Source: Loktanella sp. S4079
GTDB lineage: Bacteria > Pseudomonadota > Alphaproteobacteria > Rhodobacterales > Rhodobacteraceae
Assembly (NCBI RefSeq): GCF_000967725.1
Contig: NZ_JXYE01000002.1
Location: forward strand, 248,001 to 312,000
DNA length: 64,000 nt
Direction of reading: 5' to 3'
The notes beneath the pieces were generated by a model. It was not told the origin of the DNA. It made no database searches and saw only the letters and a program-made list of their open reading frames with translations. Shown one piece after another: positions 8,904-19,868 of this stretch; within the stretch, counting starts at the first letter, position 1, and every line of letters begins with the position of its first letter. The position numbers and the translations under genes are program-made.

Positions 8904-9659
8904 CTACAGGCTGATTGCAGCGATCAAGCGACCGTAGTCGGCTTCTTTTTGGTGTACCGTTCTGCGATAGCTGTAAAATCTATCGGGATCGCTATACGTG
9001 CAATTTTGTGTCCAAGCCGCTTTCGTTACACCTGCCTCGCGTAGTTTGGTCAGGCCGAATGTTGGCAAGTCAAAGTGGAACCTATCTTCCTGACCGTTAA
9101 CGAAAAAGCGATCAAACTTGGGGTCATGATTGATGAAGGTTTCTCGAAAATCTGGGCCGACCTCATATGCATGTTGGCTGATGCACGGGCCAATCACCGC
9201 GTGAATATTATCGATCCTAGCCCCCAAGGATTTCATATTCTCAATCGTCGTTTCCAGAATACCGTTGAGCGCGCCTTTCCACCCGGCATGTGCGGCGCCG
9301 ATTACACCGGCGTCGGGGTCGGCGAATAGAACAGGTTGGCAGTCAGCAGTGAGAATCGACAGTGCTATGCCCGGTGTCGCCGTGACGAGCGCATCTGCCT
9401 TATGCGCCTGGGCGGGGGAGCTGTCGATGACAACGGTATCTGCCGAATGGATCTGATGCACACCGACCAAGTGGTCTGGCGCAACGCCCATCGATTCTGC
9501 GACCCTTGCCCGATTGATGCTGACGATTTCGTGCTGATCGGAACTGCCATAGCCGCAATTCAGCCCCGCGAACACACCTGACGACGCGCCGCCACGCCGC
9601 GTGAAAAAGCCGTGTTTGATGCCGATCAGCGTCGGGCTGGTGATAATATCGAGGGTCAT
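8904..9659 (-). CDS. pgeF: Peptidoglycan editing factor PgeF (YfiH/laccase-domain family)
   Basis: A 251-residue YfiH-family protein, last gene of the lgt-midA-pgeF operon. Hallmarks are HGFFTRRGG at 15-23, the VHQIHSADTV histidine block, ADCQPVLF with the conserved Cys, and HAGWKG with the conserved His. PgeF proteins remove L-Ser-containing errors from peptidoglycan stem peptides; older laccase or polyphenol oxidase names come from the same fold. The ATG overlaps the midA stop by 4 nt. Length is normal for the family. Confidence 0.9.
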   Translation of the reverse strand: MTLDIITSPTLIGIKHGFFTRRGGASSGVFAGLNCGYGSSDQHEIVSINRARVAESMGVAPDHLVGVHQIHSADTVVIDSSPAQAHKADALVTATPGIALSILTADCQPVLFADPDAGVIGAAHAGWKGALNGILETTIENMKSLGARIDNIHAVIGPCISQHAYEVGPDFRETFINHDPKFDRFFVNGQEDRFHFDLPTFGLTKLREAGVTKAAWTQNCTYSDPDRFYSYRRTVHQKEADYGRLIAAISL

Positions 9660-10714
9660 ATTTCCAATCCAGGGGGCGGTGTTGCATTGGCCGGGTAGAT
9701 ACTGATGACCTTAAAAAGGTCGCCCATCTGCGTAGGGTGGGTCAAGCGTCGATGTGCTTGTATGTGCCGATCCAGCGCTGGTCCCTGCAGTTTTTGTGCC
9801 AATTTTTGCGCCCGCTGTGTGATGCCCAGACGCTCTAGAAAGACCCCTTGGGGGGTCAATCGGCTGAACTTGGCTGGGGTCGCGTGGCGTGCGATTTCAG
9901 CGAAATCAACATGCGCGGTCAGGTCCGCGTTGCCGGGGTCATTTAGCGGATCGACCTTTTCATGAGCCGCAATTGCCTGAAGCGTATCGCCCAAAGACTG
10001 CCAATCACCATAGTCAATGATCAGCGCGGCACCTCCGTGCGCGTGGATGGTTTTGCCGATATGGCCAATGATCCCGGGCAGGGCAGGGCAGTATTCGACC
10101 AGATCACGGTCGCGCGTATCTTTGATACGATGTTCAAGGGCTGCCAGCGGTGCCGCGGCTGACTGGCCAAAGGTCAAATGCGTGTCTTTCACCCCGACAA
10201 CTTTCTCGCGCCAGCCGTCGCCGTCGCGGATGAATTGCCGAATAGGGAGCGCGTCGAAAAATTCGTTCGCGATCAACCAGAGCGGCTGATCGGGCAGGGT
10301 GCTGATATCGTCATGCCACTTAGCGTCTGGCACTGCTTGTTTTTGTGCTGCGCGAAGGACAGGCGAGGCCTCGATAAAATGCACGCCAAGCGCTGCATGA
10401 AATCCGGGAACTGCACGGGTTGCACGCAAGATATCAGCCATCAAGGTGCCCCGTCCGGGACCGAGTTCCGCTAAGGTGATCGGACTGGGCGCACCTTGAT
10501 CAAGCCAGCTTTGCGCGAGCGATAGCCCGATGAGTTCGCCAAACATTTGGCTGATTTCTGGGGCAGTGACAAAATCACCAGACGCGCCTAGCGGATCACG
10601 GGTGGCATAGTAGCCATATTTTGGATGCAGCAGACATTCCGCCATAAATTCGCTGATGCTCAGCGGGCCAGAACGATCGATCCGCTGACGAAGTTCTGTG
10701 GCAAGCGGGTTCAT
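9656..10714 (-). CDS. Class I SAM-dependent methyltransferase, MidA/NDUFAF7 family
   Basis: A 352-residue COG1565 protein. Its N terminus (ISEFMAECLLHPKYGYY) and the SAM-binding block LAELGPGRGTLMADIL are diagnostic. The mitochondrial relative NDUFAF7 dimethylates an arginine of the complex I subunit NDUFS2; the bacterial substrate is probably NuoD but is not shown here. It overlaps lgt and pgeF by 4 nt each, so the three genes are translationally coupled. Confidence 0.88.
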   Translation of the reverse strand: MNPLATELRQRIDRSGPLSISEFMAECLLHPKYGYYATRDPLGASGDFVTAPEISQMFGELIGLSLAQSWLDQGAPSPITLAELGPGRGTLMADILRATRAVPGFHAALGVHFIEASPVLRAAQKQAVPDAKWHDDISTLPDQPLWLIANEFFDALPIRQFIRDGDGWREKVVGVKDTHLTFGQSAAAPLAALEHRIKDTRDRDLVEYCPALPGIIGHIGKTIHAHGGAALIIDYGDWQSLGDTLQAIAAHEKVDPLNDPGNADLTAHVDFAEIARHATPAKFSRLTPQGVFLERLGITQRAQKLAQKLQGPALDRHIQAHRRLTHPTQMGDLFKVISIYPANATPPPGLEI

Positions 10715-11589
10715 CGGCGGAGCGCCGCAATGACCACGATGCCACCAACGATGATCATTGGCAGGCTGAGCAATTGTCCCATGGTCAGCCCATAGCCATT
10801 ATAATGTAGGGCTAACCCAAGCGCGTTTCCTGCGCTTTGGAATTGGGCATCGGGTTGGCGCAAAAATTCGACCAAGAACCGTGCGCAGCCATAACCGACA
10901 AAGAATACGCCAGTCAGGAGCCAAGAGCGTTTTAGAGCATTGAACCGAAAGGCAAGGATCAGGAGCACCGCACCTAACAGCAACCCTTCTAGCCCAGCTT
11001 CGTAAAGCTGAGAGGGATGGCGCGCGCATTCTTGGGGTGCGGTTGCACATGATTGGGCCGCTGCCCCCGGAAATACGACCCCCCAAGGCAAATCAGTAGG
11101 GCGCCCCCAGAGTTCGGCGTTGATGAAGTTCGCACAGCGGACAAGGAGAATAGCAGGGGTGGCTGAAACTGCGATGATGTCAGAGAGTGCAGGTAGGCTG
11201 ACCCCTTTGCGGTGGCTAAACAGCGCAACGGCGACCACAACCCCGATGAAACCGCCATGAAATGACAGCCCGCCTTGCCAAATTTTGATGATATCAATTG
11301 GGTTCGCCAAAAAGCCCGACAGATTATAAGCGAGCACATATCCAATCCGCCCCCCTGCGATCACGCCAATCACAATATAGGTCAGCAAGTCTTCGAGCTG
11401 GCTTTCCTGAATCGGCGGTCCATCGCGCCAAATCTGTGGGCGGCGTAGCGCCAGTTTAATCAGCTGCCAGCCAATCGCGATCCCGACGACATAGCCCATT
11501 GCGTACCAGCGCAATGCGATTTCCGCCCCGAATAGAGAGAAAGAGAAGATTTCAGGTGAAATATCGGGAAAGGGGAGTGCAGCAATCAT
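10711..11589 (-). CDS. lgt: Prolipoprotein diacylglyceryl transferase
   Basis: A 292-residue inner-membrane enzyme that moves diacylglycerol from phosphatidylglycerol to the lipobox cysteine of prolipoproteins. About seven hydrophobic segments are visible, along with the Lgt signatures HGGFIGVV and RCANFINAELWGRPT, which contain the conserved Arg, Asn and Glu. It is the first gene of the operon with midA and pgeF, and divergent from ubiK. Length and ends match the family. Confidence 0.95.
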   Translation of the reverse strand: MIAALPFPDISPEIFSFSLFGAEIALRWYAMGYVVGIAIGWQLIKLALRRPQIWRDGPPIQESQLEDLLTYIVIGVIAGGRIGYVLAYNLSGFLANPIDIIKIWQGGLSFHGGFIGVVVAVALFSHRKGVSLPALSDIIAVSATPAILLVRCANFINAELWGRPTDLPWGVVFPGAAAQSCATAPQECARHPSQLYEAGLEGLLLGAVLLILAFRFNALKRSWLLTGVFFVGYGCARFLVEFLRQPDAQFQSAGNALGLALHYNGYGLTMGQLLSLPMIIVGGIVVIAALRR

Positions 11590-11692
11590 GGGCTATTCCT
11601 CTCTTGGCGTCGAGGTGAAGTCAACCTGTTAGAATACTTGTGCCATGAGGCATCTAACCCCATATAGGGCATAGCCGCGAATGGAGAATAAC

Positions 11693-11932
11693 ATGCAATC
11701 CAAGAACAAGATCTTTGACGACCTGAGCCAGTTGATGACCAATGCGATGGGCGTTGCCCAAGGTGCAAAAGACGAGGCTGCGACCGCAATGTCGTCAATG
11801 ATGGATCGTTGGTTGGCAGATCGCGACTTTGTCACCCGTGAAGAATTCGACGCGGTACGCGCGATGGCGCAAAAGGCGCGCGAAGAGAACGAAGCGCTGG
11901 CCGCAAGAATAGCGGCGCTTGAGGCGAAATAA
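11693..11932 (+). CDS. ubiK: Ubiquinone biosynthesis accessory factor UbiK (YqiC/BMFP family)
   Basis: A 79-residue protein with a short amphipathic N-terminal region (NKIFDDLSQLMTNA) and a C-terminal coiled coil (FVTREEFDAVRAMAQKARE to the end), the standard layout of UbiK/YqiC. UbiK assists aerobic ubiquinone assembly with UbiJ. A frame start four codons upstream exists at 11681, but GGAG is placed 6 nt before ATG 11693, which is the better start. It is divergent from lgt. Confidence 0.85.
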   Translation: MQSKNKIFDDLSQLMTNAMGVAQGAKDEAATAMSSMMDRWLADRDFVTREEFDAVRAMAQKAREENEALAARIAALEAK

Positions 11933-11976
11933 TTTAGATTTCTAAGTGCGTTCAGCGAACGGATGCACCCTTGCGT

Positions 11977-12007
11977 GAAAAGTTGTGACCCAACGTTGCA
12001 ACTTTTC
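11977..12007. other. Inverted repeat downstream of ubiK
   Basis: GAAAAGTTG (11977-11985) and CAACTTTTC (11999-12007) form a perfect 9-bp inverted repeat around a 13-nt spacer. It lies 45 nt after the ubiK stop and before the small membrane-protein gene. It may be a weak terminator or a regulator site; no clean T-run follows, so its role is open. Confidence 0.4.
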
Positions 12008-12081
12008 CGGGCATTTTCCCCCTATCGTGAAATTATGGGGTCATGTATTCATATGGCATCGCAACCTTGAGGAGAGGTTCC

Positions 12082-12225
12082 ATGCTTGACTTTGTACTGA
12101 TCACACTTCTGATGACCGTCGTATTCTACGGCGCGCCACGTGCGGAAAAGCCTGCTGTAAATGCGATTCGACGCTTTGATGGCGGTCGTTCACCTGTTTC
12201 TGCCGCTAAATCCGTTAAGGCGTAA
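12082..12225 (+). CDS. 47-residue small single-span membrane protein
   Basis: The ATG at 12082 has a strong GAGGAGAGG ribosome binding site. An upstream in-frame start at 12043 has none. The 47 residues begin with one hydrophobic helix (LDFVLITLLMTVVFYGA), followed by a basic, Ser/Ala-rich tail. It is likely a single-span inner-membrane protein. I do not recognise a family. Confidence 0.55.
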   Translation: MLDFVLITLLMTVVFYGAPRAEKPAVNAIRRFDGGRSPVSAAKSVKA

Positions 12226-12305
12226 TCACGGCTGAATATTTCATAGTTGATGAAAAGCTAATTATACTATAGGTAGAGTGGAGTTCCTCCTCGTATCCTA
12301 TCTTT

Positions 12306-12620
12306 GTGGTGAGCTATTTGTCACGTTATCTATTACAGACTGTATCGCTATTGGCCGGGCTTATCCTATTTTCCATAGGTATTGTCGGACTTGGCGGGCT
12401 ATCTGTAGTTCCATCTCCGACCGTGACAATGCTGCTCACCCCATTGGGATATGGTGCGTTGGTTGATAATGTCTACTACTGGATCATGTTGTTCTTGGGC
12501 GTATGGCTGGTTGTGGCCTTTTATGTGCGCCCTGCAGCATTCACTGCGCTTACACTAGTGGTGGGAAAATCTGCGATCCTCAAGGGCTGGTTGCCGTTGG
12601 TTGGAATCGCCTTCGCTTAA
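12306..12620 (+). CDS. Hypothetical membrane protein, three predicted spans
   Basis: A 104-residue hydrophobic protein with three likely membrane helices (roughly residues 10-32, 57-74 and 80-100). The start codon is GTG, doubled as GTG-GTG at 12306/12309, with a weak upstream ribosome binding site, so the exact start is uncertain. No known domain seen. It is convergent with the M42 peptidase gene. Confidence 0.5.
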   Translation: MVSYLSRYLLQTVSLLAGLILFSIGIVGLGGLSVVPSPTVTMLLTPLGYGALVDNVYYWIMLFLGVWLVVAFYVRPAAFTALTLVVGKSAILKGWLPLVGIAFA

Positions 12621-12681
12621 TTCGCCGTGGTTGATTTGGCCCGCATAACGCGCGCCAAATCTTAGTGCGACTTCAAACCGA

Positions 12682-13713
12682 TTAGAACTCGCTCAGGTAC
12701 GCCACGAGAATATCACGCGCGGCTTCGAGGTCTGATTTCTCGATCATTTCCGTCACTGTATGGATGTAGCGGGTGCCAACGGTGATGCCGACAGCACGTG
12801 CACCTGCGGCGGCTTGTTGTGCTGCTGCGCCGTCTTGACCACCTGCGGCGAGCATCGTGCGTTGGTAGGGGATGTTATTCTTGATTGCTAATGCTTCGAT
12901 CTCGCCAACCAATTTTTTGTCAGCGATGAAAGAGCTATCGCGCACGTGTAGCCCAAAACCCTTGCCTTGTTGCGTTGTCGCGTCTTTTTCTGGGATGCCG
13001 GGGGTGTCACAAGCGAGTGTGACATCGATGCCCAAGCCAATATCGGGTTTGATTGCATATGACGCAGTACGCGCGCCGCGCAGGCCGACTTCTTCTTGGC
13101 AGGTAAAGGCGACGTGAATTTCGGCACCGCGCCCCTTGTCGCCCAGCAGGCGGATGGCTTCGATGCCGAGCCAGCATGCAATACGGTTATCCAATGCCTT
13201 TGAGACAAATTTGTCGCCCATTTCGAGGAAAGGTTCATCCATGACGACAAAATCCCCGACCTTCACAACGTCGCGGGTTTTCTCGCCTAGCCCCAGATCA
13301 ACAAAGAATTCGGTAACCTCGGGAACTTTCTTGCGGTCTTCGGGGGAAGATATGTGAATCGGCTTGCCGCCGGGGTTCATTACCCCTTTGAAGTCACCGT
13401 TATCGGTGCAGACCAGAACGCGGCGCGAGAACAGGTTACGCGGATCGAAACCCCCAACGGGCTGTACATGCACAAAGCCGCTTTCTGTAATGTGACTGAC
13501 CAGAAAGCCGATCTCATCCATGTGGCAAAGAAGCATAATTTTCAGCGGATCTGGGCCAGATGCCGCGCGCTTACACAGCAGCGACCCCATTGGATCGACG
13601 GAAATCTCGTCGAACAGCCCGTCGATTTCGCTTGTGATCAGGTCACGGACCCTTTCTTCGTTGCCGGGCACGCCGGGGGTCTCGCAAAGGCGCTTGAGTA
13701 GGTCGGTATTCAT
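12682..13713 (-). CDS. M42 family metallopeptidase (glutamyl aminopeptidase/endoglucanase-like)
   Basis: A 343-residue cytosolic dimetal aminopeptidase of the M42 family. Visible zinc-site motifs are CHMDEIGF (His-Asp), SKALDNR (bridging Asp), TCQEEVGLRGA (catalytic and metal Glu), GLGIDVTLA (Asp) and RYIHTV (final His). These enzymes trim peptides to amino acids and usually form dodecameric tetrahedral assemblies. All ligands appear intact. It stands alone between a hypothetical membrane protein and the YbjN gene. Confidence 0.9.
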   Translation of the reverse strand: MNTDLLKRLCETPGVPGNEERVRDLITSEIDGLFDEISVDPMGSLLCKRAASGPDPLKIMLLCHMDEIGFLVSHITESGFVHVQPVGGFDPRNLFSRRVLVCTDNGDFKGVMNPGGKPIHISSPEDRKKVPEVTEFFVDLGLGEKTRDVVKVGDFVVMDEPFLEMGDKFVSKALDNRIACWLGIEAIRLLGDKGRGAEIHVAFTCQEEVGLRGARTASYAIKPDIGLGIDVTLACDTPGIPEKDATTQQGKGFGLHVRDSSFIADKKLVGEIEALAIKNNIPYQRTMLAAGGQDGAAAQQAAAGARAVGITVGTRYIHTVTEMIEKSDLEAARDILVAYLSEF

Positions 13714-13947
13714 TGTGAGGGCTCCTGTATTTTGACCTCAGTGTGATTTCTGCGGCGCGGAAATACAATTATCCCCAGTAAATTTTCCGTGCGTCTGACT
13801 TATCCCCAAGAAATTGCTTTACAGAATCCCCTGAATGGCCGCACGATATGTGGTAGGGGTTAAACGTGAACAACACCGCCCCTAGAGCAGGCACCTAGCG
13901 CTTGGGCACTGCCATGACCCATGCGCCAAGTTAGCGAGGCCGAGCAA

Positions 13948-14451
13948 ATGGCATTGTCCGAGCATTACCTCGAGGCTGAGGAACTACACCCAATTGATCT
14001 GGTGGAGCAACTCGCAGAGCACCATGAATGGGAATTTGACCGCATCCATGACGACCAGATCGCCATGGTCGTCGAAGGTCAGTGGCGCAGCTATTCGATC
14101 ACCCTAGCGTGGTCAGCATATGACGAGACGCTGCGGCTGATCTGCACATATGAAATGGAACCACCCAAAGATCGTCTGCCCGCTATCTTTGAAGTTCTCA
14201 ACACGATCAATGATCGCTGCTGGGCTGGGTCGTTTACCTGGTGGGAAGAGCAAAAGCTGATGGTGTATCGCTATGGGCTGATGCTCGCGGGGGAGCAGGT
14301 CGCAGGCTCTGATCAGGTCGATACGATGATCCGCGCCGCTGTGACAGCCTGCGAACAATACTATCCAGCGGTCCAATTGGTGACTTGGGCAGATAAAACT
14401 GCGGCAGAAGCCGTGCAAATTGCCATTGGTGGCGCATACGGGCGCGCGTAA
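13948..14451 (+). CDS. YbjN domain-containing protein
   Basis: A 167-residue YbjN-family protein. These are small type III secretion chaperone-like folds of unclear role, linked in enterobacteria to stress and motility regulation. The stretches LAEHHEWEFDRIHDDQIAM and AGSFTWWEEQKLMVYRYGL are typical of the alphaproteobacterial form. The frame starts nine codons earlier at 13921, but MALSEHYLE at 13948 matches the usual N terminus. A REP-like hairpin follows the stop. Confidence 0.8.
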   Translation: MALSEHYLEAEELHPIDLVEQLAEHHEWEFDRIHDDQIAMVVEGQWRSYSITLAWSAYDETLRLICTYEMEPPKDRLPAIFEVLNTINDRCWAGSFTWWEEQKLMVYRYGLMLAGEQVAGSDQVDTMIRAAVTACEQYYPAVQLVTWADKTAAEAVQIAIGGAYGRA

Positions 14452-14463
14452 ATTTAAGCTTAA

Positions 14464-14482
14464 GGTGGGTTTAAAGCCCGCC
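14464..14482. repeat. REP-like hairpin, divergent copy
   Basis: GGTGGGTTTAAAGCCCGCC folds into an imperfect hairpin with G-T pairs and resembles the repeats at 6341 and 45046. It lies 12 nt after the YbjN stop and ahead of proC. It could end transcription or be a diverged repeat. Confidence 0.45.
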
Positions 14483-14527
14483 TAACTTTGCGTAACCTTG
14501 CACCACTATAGCGAGAAGGTGCGTATT

Positions 14528-15343
14528 ATGGACATGAATGACGTCGCTAAGCGTGGTCTAGTTCTTTTGGGCTGTGGCAAGATGGGTTCCGCCATGCTTG
14601 CTGGGTGGTTGCGCAACGGCCTGCCGGCAAAATCTGTATGGGTGGTCGAGCCACATCCCTCTGATTGGTTAAAGGCACAGGGCGTCAATATTGGCGGCGA
14701 TTTGCCAGATGATCCGGCGATTGCATTGGTTGCCGTCAAGCCGCAGGTCATGGCTGAGGTTCTGCCCAACGTGAAATCTATGGGCGGTGGCACCACATTG
14801 GTGATTTCTGTTGCGGCAGGTACGCCGATTCGTACCTTTGAAGATATGCTCGGGTCGAGCACGCCGATCATCCGTGCGATGCCGAATACTCCTGCTGCGA
14901 TTGGTCATGGTATTACTGCTCTCATCGGGAATGGGGTGATCAAGTCCGAGGATATGGAGCTGGCAGAGGCGCTGCTGTGGTCGATCGGCCAAACTGTGCG
15001 CCTCGACAATGAAGAACAGATGGATGCCGTCACAGCCGTGTCTGGATCTGGTCCGGCCTATGTATTTCATTTGATCGAAACCCTTGCCGCTGCTGGAGAA
15101 TCTGAAGGTTTGCCAGCGGAACTTGCGATGGAGCTCGCCAAGGCAACTGTCGGCGGGGCAGGTGATCTGGCCGAAAATTCTGACGACGATCCGGCACAGT
15201 TGCGTGTGAATGTTACGTCACCCAATGGCACGACGCAATCGGCGCTTGAGGTGCTGATGGCCGAGGATGGTGGGCTAGCTGATTTGATGAAACGGACTGT
15301 CGCGGCGGCCGCTGCACGCTCGCGCGAGTTGGCGAATGAGTGA
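14528..15343 (+). CDS. proC: Pyrroline-5-carboxylate reductase
   Basis: A 271-residue NAD(P)H-dependent enzyme for the last step of proline synthesis. The N-terminal Rossmann motif is LLGCGKMGSAMLAGWL. The C-terminal ProC signature reads VSGSGPAYVFHLIE and continues to a TSPNGTTQSAL block. ATG 14528 (MDMNDVAK) follows AAGGTG; an in-frame start 30 nt upstream is less likely. It overlaps the tRNA-binding protein gene by 8 nt and heads a three-gene coupled unit. Confidence 0.93.
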   Translation: MDMNDVAKRGLVLLGCGKMGSAMLAGWLRNGLPAKSVWVVEPHPSDWLKAQGVNIGGDLPDDPAIALVAVKPQVMAEVLPNVKSMGGGTTLVISVAAGTPIRTFEDMLGSSTPIIRAMPNTPAAIGHGITALIGNGVIKSEDMELAEALLWSIGQTVRLDNEEQMDAVTAVSGSGPAYVFHLIETLAAAGESEGLPAELAMELAKATVGGAGDLAENSDDDPAQLRVNVTSPNGTTQSALEVLMAEDGGLADLMKRTVAAAAARSRELANE

Positions 15344-15674
15344 GATCACATTTGACGACTTTCTCAAGGTCGATGTGCGCGTCGGGACCGTCCTGCGCGC
15401 AGAGCCATATCCAGAGGCACGCAAACCTGCGATCAAGCTTTGGATCGATTTCGGCGAAGAGATCGGCGAGAAAAAGACATCAGCGCAGATTACAGCGCAT
15501 TACGATCCGCAGGCGTTGATCAGCAAGCAAGTGCTCGCAGTCGTGAACTTTCCACCACGGCAAATCGGTAAATTCATGTCCGAGGTGTTGGTGTTGGGGA
15601 TGCCGGATAAGAATGGCGAAGTTGTCTTGGTCGGTCCTGATCAAGACGTGCCGTTGGGGGGACGGTTACATTGA
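15336..15674 (+). CDS. csaA: tRNA-binding domain protein (CsaA/YgjH-like)
   Basis: A 112-residue single OB-fold protein of the EMAP/CsaA type (FDDFLKVDVRVGTVL, then KTSAQITAHY and VNFPPRQIGKFMSEVLVLG). CsaA binds tRNA and was described as a secretion-related chaperone in Bacillus; its true role in alphaproteobacteria is unclear. The start lies inside the proC 3-prime end, and the stop overlaps the next gene, so expression is probably coupled to both. Confidence 0.85.
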   Translation: MSEITFDDFLKVDVRVGTVLRAEPYPEARKPAIKLWIDFGEEIGEKKTSAQITAHYDPQALISKQVLAVVNFPPRQIGKFMSEVLVLGMPDKNGEVVLVGPDQDVPLGGRLH

Positions 15675-16618
15675 AAAAACTACTACTTACGCGTGCATTT
15701 CCGCAGGCGACCATTGATGCTGCGCGTGCGCAATTTGATGTCACCTTGCGCGATCAGACAGTTGGCTTAACCGTGGCAGAGGCAAATGCGGCATTACGGG
15801 ACTATGATGCCATCCTGACGACGCTTGGCGATCAATTCAGCGCCGACGCATTTACCGGCGATTTGCGGTGCGGCGTGCTGGCAAACTTTGGGGTTGGCTA
15901 TAACCATATCGACGCCGATGCAGCCCGGGCTGCTGGTGTCGCCGTGTCGAATACGCCCAATGTTGTCACTGACGCTACGGCAGATATTGGGATGACACTG
16001 ATCCTCGCGACCTGTCGCCGCGCAGGTGAGGGCGAACGCCTTGTGCGGGCGGATCAGTGGACCGGCTGGGGCCCGACCGAGATGTTGGGCACGCACGTCA
16101 CGGGCAAAACAGTTGGTATCGTCGGGATGGGGCGCATTGGTCAAGCTGTCGCGCGTCGCTGCCATTACGGGTTTGAGATGCCCGTGCTTTATTTCAACCG
16201 CTCGCGCAAAGATGTCGATCTTCCGGCGACGCAAGTGGATACGCTCGCTGAGTTGATGGCTCAGTCCGACATCGTAGTGGTGACTGTGCCGGGTGGCGGT
16301 AGCAACACGCATCTGATTGATGCACAGGCCCTTGGCGCAATGAAACCACGTGGAATATTCGTCAATATCGCCCGGGGCGATGTGGTTGATGAGGATGCAT
16401 TGATTAGGTCGCTACAGGCCGGTCAGATTGCTGGTGCGGGCTTGGATGTCTTTGCCAAAGAACCCATTGTTCCTGATGCATTCCGCGAGATGGAAAATGT
16501 AGTTCTGCTGCCGCATCTTGGAACGGCGGCGCTTGAGGTGCGCGAAGCCATGGGGCAAATGGCGCTCGATAATATCATTGCTTGGGCGGCTGGAAAGCCA
16601 TTGCCACAAGCGGTCTAA
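15671..16618 (+). CDS. D-isomer-specific 2-hydroxyacid dehydrogenase (glyoxylate/hydroxypyruvate reductase-like)
   Basis: A 315-residue NAD(P)-dependent enzyme. The dinucleotide motif GMGRIG is at about 155, with catalytic Arg in NIARGDVVDE, Glu in AKEPIVPD and His in LLPHLGTA, so the active site is complete. Residues LANFGVGYNHID match glyoxylate reductases, but substrate choice is not certain. It starts at TTG 15671, overlapping the upstream stop (TTGA). It is convergent with the following hypothetical gene. Confidence 0.88.
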   Translation: MKKLLLTRAFPQATIDAARAQFDVTLRDQTVGLTVAEANAALRDYDAILTTLGDQFSADAFTGDLRCGVLANFGVGYNHIDADAARAAGVAVSNTPNVVTDATADIGMTLILATCRRAGEGERLVRADQWTGWGPTEMLGTHVTGKTVGIVGMGRIGQAVARRCHYGFEMPVLYFNRSRKDVDLPATQVDTLAELMAQSDIVVVTVPGGGSNTHLIDAQALGAMKPRGIFVNIARGDVVDEDALIRSLQAGQIAGAGLDVFAKEPIVPDAFREMENVVLLPHLGTAALEVREAMGQMALDNIIAWAAGKPLPQAV

Positions 16619-16629
16619 GTTGACGTGAT

Positions 16630-18710
<2,081 letters not shown>

Positions 18711-18714
<4 letters not shown>

Positions 18715-18983
18715 CCGAGACACGCGAAGCAATGGTGAAACGGATGCGCATGCGCTCTATGCGGCGCGGGATCAAAGAAATGGACTTGATCCTTTCTGCC
18801 TATGCTGATGCCCACCTTGATCATATGGCTGATGCAGAGCTTGCGCTTTATGACGATCTATTGGCAGAAAACGACCATGATATCTATGCGTGGATTGGCG
18901 GGCAGATCGTAGCGCCCGAGAAATACACCGCGTTGATTGCAGAGATCACCGCAGGTGCGCACGGGATTACCCGACCGACCTGA
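18711..18983 (+). CDS. sdhE: Succinate dehydrogenase flavinylation factor (SdhE/YgfY)
   Basis: A 90-residue SdhE protein that promotes covalent FAD attachment to SdhA. The diagnostic motif RSMRRGIKEMDLIL (16-29) contains the conserved RGxxE, and the acidic LYDDLLAENDHDIYAWI segment follows. It is coupled by a 4-nt overlap to the XRE regulator gene. In many alphaproteobacteria sdhE lies near recG/mfd rather than beside this regulator. Confidence 0.88.
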
Positions 18984-19092
18984 GCGACCGCGTTGCGCAA
19001 AATACAACATATCTCGCCGTTTTTTATGTGCGGGATGTCATGACTGTAAATTCCCTTATGATGCAGCGCATGCATTCATATCGGGGTTTCGC

Positions 19093-19758
19093 ATGAAACG
19101 GCTATTTTTGTTTTTCATAATTCTGCTCTTGGGCGGCGCTGGGTTTGTGCTGGTAAAGCAACGCGAGCTGACCAAGCAATCCGATGCCGCATATGATCAG
19201 GCCGAGGCACATGTCGCGCAGGAAATCGGCCGTGGCACGACCTCCATTGACCTAAGAGAGTTTCCGCAGCTCGCCGATCTACCTGGCAACCTTAATGAGG
19301 TCGAAAACCTCCAGCGTTTGAATATCAATGGCACACGTATTGCAGATCTAACAGATCTGTCTCGGCATACTCAGCTTGAGGATCTGGTGATGCGCGATAC
19401 GTTCGTTGTGGACCTCACACCACTTGCTGGTCTCGCAAAACTGAAATCGGTGGACATGGGCGGATCATGGGTGTCCGACCTGTCGCCGCTTGCGCAACTA
19501 CCATCACTTGAGCGGCTCGATATCGGGGATACGCAAATTGACACATTGGCACCTGTTGGTGAGATTGCCCAGTTGAACTGGCTCAATTTGTATCAGGCAT
19601 ATGCGCTTGATGGTTCGCGAGAGCATTATCAAAGTCTGCTGCAATCCGTCCCAGAGGTGTTTAATGGGCGTGCCTTTGAGACGGGCTATGTTCCGGGCCC
19701 GCGCTATCTGTGGCAAGTCAAGATGCGGCGCTTGTCCGAAAAACACCTAGGGCAGTAA
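19093..19758 (+). CDS. Leucine-rich repeat protein with N-terminal membrane anchor
   Basis: A 221-residue protein. Residues 3-25 are a hydrophobic signal anchor (LFLFFIILLLGGAGFVLV). Residues about 60-170 carry four to five short repeats with LxxLxxLNIxxTxIxDLxxL spacing, as in internalin-type LRR proteins. It probably faces the periplasm and binds a protein partner. The open frame extends upstream over sdhE; ATG 19093 puts the signal anchor at the N terminus and is preferred. Function unknown. Confidence 0.75.
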   Translation: MKRLFLFFIILLLGGAGFVLVKQRELTKQSDAAYDQAEAHVAQEIGRGTTSIDLREFPQLADLPGNLNEVENLQRLNINGTRIADLTDLSRHTQLEDLVMRDTFVVDLTPLAGLAKLKSVDMGGSWVSDLSPLAQLPSLERLDIGDTQIDTLAPVGEIAQLNWLNLYQAYALDGSREHYQSLLQSVPEVFNGRAFETGYVPGPRYLWQVKMRRLSEKHLGQ

Positions 19759-19868
19759 TCATCGCATTTGATCGTCACACATGGAAACTTCATTTCAATT
19801 TTATCATTTAACTGAATGTTTTTGATTTCGCTTTAGCTGTGATGACAAGCTGAAGACGGAGTATTGAG

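Noticed and set aside
9733..9755. GTAGGGTGGGTCAAG resembling the REP-like repeat
   Set aside because: Lies within the MidA-family coding sequence and lacks the palindromic second arm.
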